A stretch of 64,000 nucleotides of DNA from Onthophagus taurus (lineage: Eukaryota > Arthropoda > Insecta > Coleoptera > Scarabaeidae), in contig NW_027248941.1 in the NCBI RefSeq assembly GCF_036711975.1, positions 744,001 through 808,000 on the forward strand, given 5' to 3'. The stretch's first letter is position 1, and each line of letters starts with the position of its first letter. Shown here one piece after another: positions 22,101 to 34,600 of the stretch. Both the position numbers and the translations under genes were made by a program. The notes under the pieces were generated by a model. It was given only the letters and a program-made list of their open reading frames with translations. It ran no database searches and had not been told where the DNA came from.

Positions 22101-25100
22101 AATGGGAAAAGGAGGTTGGGCAGAAAGATGTAATACTAAAAACAGACTGGAAATAGAAGAAAGACATTGAACAAAATCTAAAAAGAGGATAAACAAGCTG
22201 GGCAGAAAGGTGAGCGACTGGAAAAAGGCTTATAATGACAAAAAAGACTGAAAAGAGGTTGGAAAGACAAGAATTGGAATGGACAGAAAGATGTTACACT
22301 AAAAAGAAGCTATTAATGCAAAAATGACATTGCAAAGACACTGGAAATGGGAAAAGGGGGTTGGGCAGAAAGATGTAATACTAGAAACAGACTAGAAATA
22401 GAAGAAAGACATTGAACAAAACGTGAAATGAGTAAAAAGAAGCTAGGAAGAAACGTGGGAGACTGCAAAGAAGCTATAAAAACAAAAAAAGACTGCAAAG
22501 AGGTTGGAAAGACGAAAATTCGAATGGCCAGAAAGATGTAACACTAAAAAGAAGCTATTAATGCAAAAATGACAGCAAACAGAGACTAGAAATGGGAAAA
22601 CGAGGTTGGGCAGAAAAGTGTAATACTAGAAATAGACTGGCAATACAAGAAAGAAATTGTACAAAACCTGAAATGACAAAAAAGAAGCTAGGTAGAAAGG
22701 TGGAAGGCGGCAAAAAGACTATAAAGGCAAGAAAAAAACTGAAAAGAGACTGGAAAGACAAAAATTGCAATAGACAGAAAGATGTAACACTAAAAAGAAG
22801 TTGACAATGGAAATATGATAGTGAAAAGACGAAGATGAAAGAGACTGGAAAAGAGAAGATATGATAGTGAATAGAAGAAAATATACAAGATATACAAGAA
22901 AAACATTGAAAAAAACCTGAAATGAGAGAAAAGAAGCTGGGCAGATTGGTAGGAGACTACAAAAAGGCTATAAAGACGAGAAAAAGACTGAGAAGAGGTT
23001 GGAAAGACAAAAATTGGAATGGGCAGAAAGATATAACACTAAAAAGAAGCAGGTAATGGAAAAATAATAGGAAAAAGAGACTGGAAATAGAAAAAGGTGG
23101 TTGGACAGAGAGGTGTAATGTTAGAAAGAGAATGGCAATAGAAGAAAAAGGCAAAAAAAGATGGACAGAAAAGTGAGAGGCTGCAAAAAGGCTATAAAGA
23201 CTGAAAAGAGGCTGGAGAGGCAAGAATTGGAATGTACAGAAAGATGTAACATTAAAAAGAAGCTGATAATGGAAATATAATAGTGAAAACAGACTAGAAA
23301 TGGAAAAAAGAGGTTGGGCAGAAAGGTGTATTACAAGAAACAGACTGGAAATACAAGAAAAACATTGAAAAAAACCTGAAATGACGGAAAAGAAGTTGGG
23401 CAGATTACAAAAAGGCTATAAAGACGAGAAAAAGACTGAAAAGAGGCTGGAAAGACAAAAATTGGAATGAGCAGAAAGATGTAACACTAAAAAGAAGCTA
23501 TTAATGCAAAAATGACATTAAAAAAACACTAGAAATGCGAAAAAGAGGTTGGGCAAAAAGGTGTAATGCTTGAAAGAGTCTGGTAATAAAAGAAAGACAT
23601 TGAACAAAGCTTGAAATGAGAAAAAAGAAGGTGGCCAGAACCACACTCTAAATAAAAAGTTGCAAAAATTAACATTATTATAAAAATACAAATAATTATA
23701 ACAAACCTAAGTGCAAGGACCAACAGCTTACAAAAAATATGCTGGGTATTCCCAAGAGGTCACTCGAGTCTGGTGTCACAAACCAATCTGGAAAACCACA
23801 TCAAAACCAGACTCGAAGGATCCTCACAAATTTACATCCCTACCTAAATTCAAATAAACGATAACACAAACTTTATGTTTCACTATAAAGACAAAAAAAA
23901 GACGGGAAAAGAAACTGGACAAATGGTGGAAGATTGCAAAAAGACTATAAAGGCAAGGAAACAAATTGAAAAGAGGCTGGAAAGACAAAAATTGGAATGG
24001 GCAGAAAGATGTAACACTAAAAATAAGCTGGTAATGGCAAAATGATAGTGAAAAGAGACAGAAAATAGGAAAAGGAAGTTGGGCAGAAATGTGTAATGCT
24101 AGAAAGAGCCTGGTAATGGAAGGAAGACATTGAACAAAACCTGATATCAGGAAAAAGAAGCTGGACAGAAAGGCTATAAAGACTGAAAAGAGGCTGGAGA
24201 GGCAAGAATTGGAATGTACAGAAAGATGTAACACTAAAAATAAGCTGGTAATGGCAAAATGATAGTGAAAAGAGACAGAAAATAGGAAAAGGAAGTTGGG
24301 CAGAAAGGTGCAATGCTAGAAAGAGCCTGGTAATGGAAGAAAGACATTGAACAAAACCTGATATGAGGAAAAAGAAGCTGGACAGAAAGGCTATAAAGAC
24401 TGAAAAGAGGCTGGAGAGGCAAGAATTTGAATGTACAGAAAGATGTAACACGAAAAATAAGCTGGTAATGGAAAAATGATAGTGAAAAGAGACAGAAAAT
24501 AGGAAAAGGAAGTTGGGCAGAAAGGTGTAATGCTAGAAAGAGCCTGGTAATGGAAGGAAGACATTGAACAAAACCTGATATGAGGAAAAAGAAGCTGGAC
24601 AGAAAGGCTATAAAGACTGAAAAGAGGCTGGGGAGCAAGAATTGGAATGTACAGAAAGATGTAACACTAAAAAGAAGCTGACAATGCAAAAATGACATTA
24701 AAAAAAACACTAGAAATGGGAAAAGGAGGTTGGGTAAAAAGGTGTAATGCTTGAAAGAGTTTGGTAATAGAAGAAAGACATTGAACAAAACCTGAAATGA
24801 GGAAAACGAAGCTAGGTGGAATGGTGGAAAATTACAAAAAGACTATAAAGGCAATAAAAAATCTGGAAAGACAAAAATTGGAATGTACAGAAAGATGTAA
24901 CGCTAAAAACAAACTGGTCATGGCAAAATGATTGTGAAAAGAAACTGGAAATAGGAAAAGGAGGTTGGGCAAAAAGGTGTAATACTTGAAAGAGCCTAAT
25001 AATAAAAGATAGACATTGAAAAAAGCCTGAAATGAGAAAAAAGAAGCTGGGCAGAAAGTTGGGACACTGCAAAAAGGCTATAAAGACTGAAAAAACATTG

Positions 25101-25135
25101 CAATGACATAAGAAAGTAAATGACATAAACCGTAA
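19135..25135. repeat. 6-kb purine-rich minisatellite
   Basis: About 25 degenerate units of about 240 bp. Landmarks are GAAAGATGTAACACTAAAAA, AGGAGGTTGGGCAGAAAGGT, GTAATACTAGAAACAGACTGG and TTGAACAAAACCTGAAATGAG. The + strand is strikingly purine-rich, so the - strand reads as many long Phe/Ser/Leu-rich frames in overlapping phases. These start and stop at arbitrary points of the unit and are not genes. A near-identical 408-bp higher-order repeat is visible (19513 and 19921). Unrelated sequence interrupts it at about 21880-22075 and 23640-23875. Confidence 0.9.
23690..23775 (-). other. Possible fragment related to the 3' part of 5S rRNA
   Basis: On the - strand, GTGACCTCTTGGGAATACC resembles the conserved box C region of 5S rRNA (GTGACCGCTTGGGAATACC in many animals). 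It is followed by a poor match to the 3' terminal stem. Only about 45-50 bases look similar, so this is not an intact gene. It may be a pseudogene piece or a 5S-derived SINE. It lies in the non-satellite interruption of the minisatellite. Confidence 0.3.
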
Positions 25136-25189
25136 TTTCTATTTTAACAGCTTCAGCAAGGTTTTTGAACATTAAAAAAATGTTTGGAA

Positions 25190-25440
25190 TTGTAAATTGA
25201 CACATGTCATATTGTTAAATTAAGTCTGGAACTACAACAACCAGGCACCATAAAGCAAAAGTGTTTTGCCTTGATTTAGCCAAAGTCCAAACTTTAAGAA
25301 AACGTTTGGAACTGTAAATTAACACTTCAGATATTGTTAATTTAAGTCTAGAACTACAATATCCAGACACCATAAAGCAAAAATGTTTAGACTTAATTTA
25401 AACAGTGTCCAAACATCAAAAAAATTTCTGGAACGACACC
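25190..25440. repeat. Two-copy 125-bp repeat at the satellite edge
   Basis: Two adjacent copies share TGTAAATT, ATTGTTAA, AACTACAA and CCATAAAGCAAAA. They lie between the minisatellite and the promoter region of the Tequila-like gene. Nothing else is evident up to 25624. Confidence 0.6.
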
Positions 25441-25624
25441 AAAATAAAAAAAAATTAATACAATATTTACCAACAGCAAAACGAAAGTGTTTATCGCTCC
25501 AAGAACTAAATGTCTTGACCCTCGATCATTTTTACACACAATTAGATTAGATAAGCGACAAATCCATCGTTATAACTACGATTTAAGCCACTTCATAAAC
25601 ATAGTAAGTTCAACTTGACGAAAA

Positions 25625-28600
25625 ATGAATATATTTCGATTTTTAATTTGGTTTTCTTCGTTTATTTTCATCAACACAGTAAGTAATCTTTTAGATTATA
25701 TTTATTTATTTATTAATCATTTCCGTTTAAGATTTACATCCCTAACAGCGAAAAATTAAACACTTTCGGAATCAAATCTTTGGATTGGCAAGAAAATTCA
25801 TACATTCAAATGCACCACAATTACAGCAAAGTTAATCAATTTAATTCAAATCAACAAAAAAATGTGGATTTAAAAATTAATAACAAATTAGAAGATTTCT
25901 CTCAAGATAATCAAGTTTATAAATCGTGCCCAAAAGACGCAACTGGATCGTTTATTTACGAAGATTCTTGCTCGCAATTTTTGAATTGTTGGAAAGGGCG
26001 AGGATTCGTTCAAAATTGCGCCCCAGGAACTTTATTTAACCCAAAAACTTTAGAATGCGATTATCAGGAGAAAGTTGAGTGCGTTTTAAATAATCGATTT
26101 TCCCGCCAAATTCTCATCAACACTTTGCATCAAAACCAAATTAAACAACCAAGATGTCCCCAAGGCTTTTCCGGGTTAATACCCCACTACGAAATTTGCT
26201 CCAAATACATCCAATGCAATCGAGGAAACGAAATCGTCATGGAGTGCCCGGCAGGAACCAATTTTGACTCAAAATCGAACCGATGCGATTTTCCCTATAA
26301 ATCGGAGTGCTTTAATGAGGGGGCGAATCAAAAGAAGAAGAAAAAGGTGGTTGTTAGGAAGTATTTTGATGATGGGGGGTTTGAATTTGATGGGGTTAGG
26401 AATGATTTGGGGATTTCTGGGGTTGATTCGAGGGGGAAGAAGTATTTTGTTGGTGGGGTTAAGGTTAATGATCATTTGGGGGAGTTTCAAAATCAAAATT
26501 TGCATTACAACCTTAATCAGAACCAAAATCAGCATCACAACCTTAATCAGAACCAAAATGTGCATCAGAACTTAAATCAGAATCAGTATCAGAATCAAAA
26601 TCTGCATCATAACCTTAATCATAAGATTAATCAGAACACAAATCAGAATCACAACTTTAATCAGAACCTAAATCAGCGCCACAACCTTAATCAGGACCAA
26701 AATTTGCTTAATCAGAACCAAAATATGCATCACAACCTTAATCAGGACCAAAATTTGCTTAATCAGAACCAAAATATGTATCACAACCTTAATCAGGACC
26801 AAAATTTGCTTAATCAGAACCAAAATATGCATCAGAATTTAGATCAAAATCAGTATCAGAGCCAAAATCTGCATCACAACCTTAATCAGAACCAAAATGT
26901 GCATCAGAAGTTAGATCAGAATCAATATCACAACCAAAATCTGCATCACAACCTTAATCAGAATCAAATTGTGCATCACAACGTTAATCAGAATCAAAAT
27001 TTACATCAAAACTTAGGTCAGAATGAGTATCAGAACCAAAATCAGCATCACAACTTTAATCAGAACCTAAATCAGCATCAAAATTTGTATCAGAACCTAA
27101 ATCAGAATCAAAATTATCATCATCAGAATCAAAATCAATATCAGAATGTAAATCGTGTTGTAAAATGTCCTGATGGTCAATCTGGTTTATTTCCACATCC
27201 ATATGATTGTCAAAAATTTTTGAATTGTGATCATGGAAGAACGTTTATTCAAGAATGCGGTCCAGGAACGGTTTTTAATCCAAAAATTAAAGTTTGTGAT
27301 TGGCCCTACAACGTTCAATGCAATCAGAATCAAAGAAATGATGATCAAAGAACCGGAAAATTGATTGGAAATGATCAAAATCAATTGGAGATTCAAACTG
27401 TTTATGGAATCGATTCTGACACTTTCTGTTTGGCAAGAAATGGATTTTTTGAGAACTTTAGGAACTGCTCTGTATTTTTTAATTGCAAAAATGGAAAGTT
27501 TTCCATCGGAATTTGCCATAAAGGAGCTCAATTTAATCCGAAAACGAATGATTGCGACGATTTTTATCGTTGTGCGGGTCAAGGTAATCGAGGAAATTTT
27601 AATTATTTGGATTTGAATCAAAAATTAAGTCAAAATTGGAATCAAAATGAAAATTTGGGTCAAAATTTGAATCAGAATCGAAATTTTGATCAAAAATTAA
27701 GTCAAAATTGGAATCAGAATGAAAATTTCGGTCAAAATTTGAATCAGAATCAAAATTTTGATCAAAATTTGAATCAGAATCAAAATTTTGATCAAAATTT
27801 GAATCAGAATCAAAATTTTGATCAAAAATTAAGTCAAAATTGGAATCAAAATGAAAATTGGAACCAAAATTTGAATCAGAATCAAAATTTGGATCAAAAA
27901 TTAAGTCAAAATTGGAATCAAAATGAAAATTTGAATCAGAATCAAAATTTAGATCAAAAATTAAGTCAAAATTGGAATCAAAATATTGATCAAAACCAAA
28001 TAAACTACGAAGATGAATCAACCTCATCAAAATCAATTTTAACAACCGACACAAACGCAGATTACATCTTTGAAATTGATGATTTAGTTGAAGTTCCTCC
28101 ATCCGACCACATAATCATCAAAAAAATCAAAGATTGTTCACTAGACGACTCAAATTGCTCCAAAAACTTACTAAACGAATTCAAAAAAATCGAAAAATCC
28201 AAAATGGCAATCAAAGAAATCTCAAAATACTCAAACACATCGCTTAATTTCTGCGCTAAAAAATGCCTCGAAGAAAACCACCAAAACAATCCGAACAAAA
28301 AATCAAACTCAAAGTGTAAATCGTTTAATTACCGCAAAAACGACGGGATGTGTTTCATTTTGGACACGAATTTAGGCGAAACGGGAAGTTTATTTATCCT
28401 CCCCAATTACGATTATTACGAGTACAAAAACTTTTCGATGGATTGTGCCGAAAAATTTATCTGTAGTAATCGCAAATGTATCGAAAAACATAAAATGTGC
28501 GATGGAAAATTCGATTGTGTTGATAAAGAGGATGAAAAGAATTGTGATCGGGAAAAAATCGGGTATTCGATTCAACTAATCGGGTCGAATAAGACCAACG

Positions 28601-31600
28601 AAGGTGCGGTTCATGTTAAAGCTTTTAATAAAGTCGGGTTTGTTTGTGACGATCAATTCGGGTTAAAAGACGCGGACGTCGTTTGTAAAGAAATCGGGTT
28701 CGAAGGTGCTTTAGAAATAAAAAGTAACGGATTTTATACAATTCCCGACGAATACAAAGACGATGGGTATTTAATGGATGACGTGCAATGTTCGGGGAAT
28801 GAAACCAGTCTTAAAGATTGCGATTTTAACGGCTGGGGGAACCATAATTGTCGCGCGAAAGAAATCGTGGGGGTTGTTTGCAAATCTAGCGAAGAATTCG
28901 ATTGCCCCCTTGATAAGTGGAAGTGCGAAACATCCAAGGAATGCATCCCCTTGGATTTTTTATGCGATAATGTCGATGATTGCAGTGATAACTCAGATGA
29001 GGCAGCTCAATATTGCGAGGTAAGAATAATAATTAATAAATTTAAAAAAACTTACCCATTGAGGGTTTACTTGAATTCACAAAAACAGCTCCTGTTAATT
29101 AAAAAAAGATTTGATTAGAAAAAATGATAAACATCCAAATCTCACCTTACTTTAACCACAAAATCAATTAACACCAAACAATAACACAAGAATGTTTCTT
29201 AAATTAAAAGAAATTCATTTCAAACAAACTTTTGAGGTTAAAACGAAACCGCAACGTTATTATTGTTGGGGTCTCGTCGGTTGCCATGGAGATTTTGAGT
29301 GGTCGGTAAGGAAGAGAAATTTAAAAAAACAATCAAAAGCGCCATCTATTGAGATTTCTAAGAAATCTTTAAAAATTGTAATAATTAATTTAAAAAAAAC
29401 TTACCGAAATTTTAATCCAGCGCGGGTTTCTTGAACTCGAAACGATCTTTAATGCGTCGTAATAATTACAAATTCACAAATACAGCTCCTGTTAATTAAA
29501 AAAAGATTTTATTAGAAAAAATGATAAATACCCAAATGTCACTTTAATTTAACCACAAAATCTCATCAAAATCAATTAACACAAAAGAATAACACAAGAA
29601 TTTTTCTTAAAAGTAATAATTAAAAGAATCTTTAAGCATCTTTGCTTAATTTTTATCAATCTTTTGAGGTTAAAACGAAACCGCAACGTTATTATTGTTG
29701 GAGTCTCGTCGGTTGCCATGGAGATTTTGAGTGGTCGGTAAGGAAGAAAAATTAAAAAAAAAAAACAATTGCGCCATCTATTGAGATTTCTAAGAAATCT
29801 TTAAAAATTGTAATAATTAATTTAAAAAAACTTACCGAAATTTTAATCCATCGCGGGTTTCTTGAACTCGAAACGATCTTTAATGCGTCGTAATAATTAC
29901 AGATTCACAAACACAGCTCCTGTTAATTAAAAAAAGATTTTATTAGAAAAAATGATAAATACCCAAATGTCACTTTAATTTAACCACAAAATCTCATCAA
30001 AATCAATTAACACAAAAGAATAACACAAGAATTTTTCTTAAAAGTAATAATTAAAAGAATCTTTAAGCATTTTTGCTTAATTTTTATCAATCTTTTGAGG
30101 TTACAACGAAATCGCAACTTTATTATCATACTATTATATAATAACTAACTTCACGTTTAAAATGTCAACCTCAATTTTGACATATTTGTAATCTTCATTA
30201 AAAATCCTTTAAAATGAGTACAAACACGACATATTTATCTTCAATATTAATGAAGTTATGGTCAACTTCCGGTTAGAAATGTCAACGTCAATTTTGACAT
30301 ATTTGTAATCGTCGTGAAAAATCCTTTAAAATGAGCCCAAACATGATACGTTTAATTCCAATATTACTCGAGATATAAGCAACTTCCGGTTTGAAATGTC
30401 AATGTCATTTTGACAAATTCTTAATTTTTATAAAATTTATCACTAAAACAAAAATACAATAAAAAAATTTAAAAATTTAGGTTGGTATTAATATTTAAGA
30501 ATTAAATTGCTATCTCCATTGTTGCTAACTTCGGGTTAAACGTTTTTTTATTCAAACTTTTTTGTTTTTTGAGATAAGTGCGTCATGTTTGGACTCATTT
30601 AAAAGGTTTTTTAATAAAGAATACATCATGAAAGAACACCATGAAGTTGTCCATTTGTTTATTATATGATAACTGACTTCAGGTTTAAAATGTCAACCTC
30701 AATTTTGACATATTTGTAATCTTCATTAAAAATCCTTTAAAATGAGTACAAACACGACATATTTATTTTCAATATTAATGAAGTTATGATCAACTTCCGG
30801 TTAGAAATGTCAACGTCAATTTTGACATATTTGTAATTGTCTTGAAAAATCCATTAAAATGAACCCAAACATGATACGTTTAATTGCAATATTAGTCGAG
30901 ATATAAGCAACTTCCGGTTTGAAATGTCAATGTCATTTTGACAAATTCTTAATTTTTATAAAATGTCTTAAAATTTATCACAAAAACAAAAATACAATAA
31001 AAAAAATTAAAAATTTAGGTTGGTATTAATATTTAATAATTAAATTGCTATCTTCATTGTTGCTAACTTCGGGTTTAACGTTTTTTATTCAAACTTTTTT
31101 TGTTTTTTGAGATAAATACATCATATTTGGACTCATTTTACATCATGAAAGAACACCATGAAGTTGTCCATTTGTTTATTATATGATAACTAACTTCAGG
31201 TTTAAAATGTCAACCTCAATTTTGACATATTTGTAATCTTCATTAAAAATCTTTTAAAATGAGTACAAACACAACATATTTATCTTCAATATTAATGAAG
31301 TTATGATCAACTTCCGGTTAGAAATGTCAACGTTAATTTTGACATATTTGTAATTGTCGTGAAAGATCCATTAAAATGAGCCCAAACATGATACGTTTAA
31401 TTCTAATATTAGTCGAGATATAAGCAACTTCCGGTTTGAAATGTCAATGTCATTTTGACAAATTCTTAATTTTTATAAAATGTCTTAAGAAATTAAATTA
31501 ATTTGAGCCCAAACTCGATGGGGTTATCTCAAAAAATGCGATTTGAGCGTAAATAGATATAGATAACCGCCATTTTGGAAATAAAATTATGATTTAAATC

Positions 31601-34600
31601 ATGTTTTCTTGTAAAAAATTAAAAATGATTTAATTTGAGCCCAAACTCGATGGGGTTATCTAAAAAAATCCGATTTAAACCTAAATAGATATAGATAACC
31701 GCCATTTTGGATATAAAATTATGATTTAAATAATGTTTTCTTGTAAGATATAAAAAATGGTTTAATTTGAGCCCAAACTCGATGGGGTTATCTCTAAAAA
31801 TGTGATTTCAACATAAAATAGATATAGATAACCTGCCATTTTGGAAATAAAATTATGATTTAAATGATGTTTTCTTATAAAATATAAAAAATGGTTTAAT
31901 TTGAGCCCAAACTCGATGGGGTTATCTCAAAAAATGCGATTTGAGCGTAAATAGATATAGATAACCGCCATTTTAGAAATAAAATTATGATTTAAATCAT
32001 GTTTTCTTGTAAAAAATTAAAAATGATTTAATTTGAGCCCAAACTCGATGGGGTTATCTAAAAAAATCCGATTTAAACCTAAATAGATATAGATAACCGC
32101 CATTTTGGATATAAAATTATGATTTAAATAATTTTTTCTTGTAAGATATAAAAAATGGTTTAATTTGAGCCCAAACTCGATGGGGTTATCTCTAAAAATG
32201 TGATTTCAACATAAAATAGATATAGATAACCGCCATTTTGGAAATAAAATTATGATTTAAATGATGTTTTCTTATAAAATATAAAAAATGGTTTAATTTG
32301 AGCCCAAACTCGATGGGGTTATCTCAAAAAATATGGTTTGAGCGTAAATAGATATAGATAATCGCCATTTTGGAAATAAAATTATGATTTAAATAAGCAA
32401 CTTCCGGTTTGAAATGTCAATGTCATTTTGGCAAATTCTTAATTTTTATAAAATGTCTTAAAATTTATCACAAAAACAAAAATACAATAAAAAAAATTAA
32501 AAATTAAGGTTGGTATTAATATTTAATAATTAAATTGCTATATTCATTGTTGCTAACTTCGGGTTTAACGTTTTTTTATTCAAACTTTTTTGTTTTTTGA
32601 GATAAGTGCGTCATGTTTGGACTCATTTTAAAGGTTTTTTGATGAAGATGACAAATATGTCAAAATTGACGTTGACGTTTCCAACCGGAAGTGATTGTAT
32701 CTCCATTAATATTAAAGTTAAATATGTCGAGTTTGGACTCATTTTAAAGGATTTTTTATGAAGTTGACAAATATGTCAAAATTAAAAGTTGATAGTTCCT
32801 TCACTGGTACCTTGGTAAAAAGAGACTCAACATCGAAACTTACCAAAATATGCCGTGTTCCCTGTAAAAGGAGACAGAATCTTTGCGAAATATTTGGCCA
32901 ACTGGTATGCTAGGAAGTTGATGGCACTGACGATAGGGCGGAGGGGGACGTCTGGTTTATGAATCTTCGGTAGTCTATAAATTCTTGATAGTACCGGAGC
33001 CTGCACAAACAATCCTTTCTTAGTTCTGCTGGAATTCCTGTGGATTTTATCAGGTCCTTCATTTTCTTTCTTTCGATGCGTCGTAGATAAACACAGAAAT
33101 TCACAAACACAGGTCCTGTTAATTAAAGAAAGATTTTATTAGAAAAAATGATAAATACCCAAATCTCACCTTAATCTAACCACCAAAATCAATGGGGTCA
33201 TACACGATTTTTTTTTTATTATATTTTCTGAAAGTTTATATAAAAATATAGTTACCGTTATTTTTCTTTTTTTTATTTTCGAACAAAGTCATTGTTAAAA
33301 AAATTATTGAAAATTTATATACCCATTTGCGCTTTTAAAATTCCCGCGTTGATGACGTACGATTCTCGCTTTTGCGTCCCCTGCTCCCCGCTCAAATGCG
33401 AGAAAGAGATGAACGTCATTTAGGTTGTATTGAAAAGAGATAGAGTGTTTGTAGGTTATGTTTATTATGTTTTGTTCATGGATGTAATAGAGACACTCTA
33501 TTACATCCATGGTTTTATTTTGACACTGTCACACCGCAAGCGCTATCTAACGGATAATTTAACTTGTTTTAGGCAGTGCGGTTCCTACGTCACAGAAAAG
33601 CCGCGAAATTATTTCGTTTGAATATTTGCTATTTTTCACTTCAAATTACGCAAAATATAAAATTAATCAAAATATTTCTATTACTTTGTGTTCATGCATA
33701 TACTTGCATATATCGTTTGACATAAAAATTTTCTCTAAATTTAATAAGTGTGTATGACCCCATTTACACGACAAAATAACACAAATATTTCTCTTAAAAG
33801 CAATAATTAAAAGAATCTTTAAACATCACCAAATTTTGAGGTTAAAACGAAATCGCAACGTTATACTTGTTGCGATCGTCGGTTACCATGGTTACCGTGG
33901 AGAATTTGAGTGGTTGGTAACGAAGAAAATAAAAAGGCCGCCATCTATTGAGATTTAAAAAAAAAACGATATTTTTAGTGTAAAAATCAATATTATTATA
34001 AAACATTACACACATTTTACCTTAATTATTAATTAATATCACTTTTTTAATTAAACCATCAATAAAATTTATGTCATTTTTTGTGCGTCATTGCGAAAAA
34101 AAGTGAGGTTATAACGAAATCACCTAAAATCATCAAATTATCCAAAACTATTCGGATTAATCTTAAACGATCTTAAAGTACGTTGTATCTTGAAATGTGA
34201 TGAACGTATTTTTTAAGTTATCTTTTCAAGTGACATTTTTTGACGTTTCATTAAAAAAAATTTTATAACTCATTTTGTGTTAGAAATAAAACTAAAACTA
34301 GAAAATTAATTTAAAATTGGGTCAAATAATTACAATATTGATTTTTATTAATTAATAATAATTATTAAATTAAAAAAAAATAATGAATCGAAATTGCTTT
34401 AACACCGCCATCTATTGGACGATAATTTAATTTTGTACGATTATCTAACTTCATTTCATAATGTCAAGTTGTAAAAGCGTCACAACAAACTTTTTGATTA
34501 TATCTCGCTTAATTAAGCCGTATTTTAAGTTATTTTCAAAAATATCAACGATTTACGTAAGTTTTACTTTAATTGTTTGCATTAATCGCCATATCCTATG

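Noticed and set aside
19167-25205. Many long - strand open frames rich in Phe, Ser and Leu (up to 184 codons)
   Set aside because: They are readthrough of a purine-rich minisatellite: several phases are open at once, ends fall at arbitrary unit positions, no domain and no splice logic.
27599-28102. Antisense 167-codon Phe/Asp/Ser repeat frame
   Set aside because: Exact complement of the Asn/Gln-rich coding repeat of the protease; no independent signal.
33072-33195. Hammerhead ribozyme beside the Penelope-like relic
   Set aside because: Full-length Penelope elements can carry one, but no CTGATGA...GAAA core was found here.
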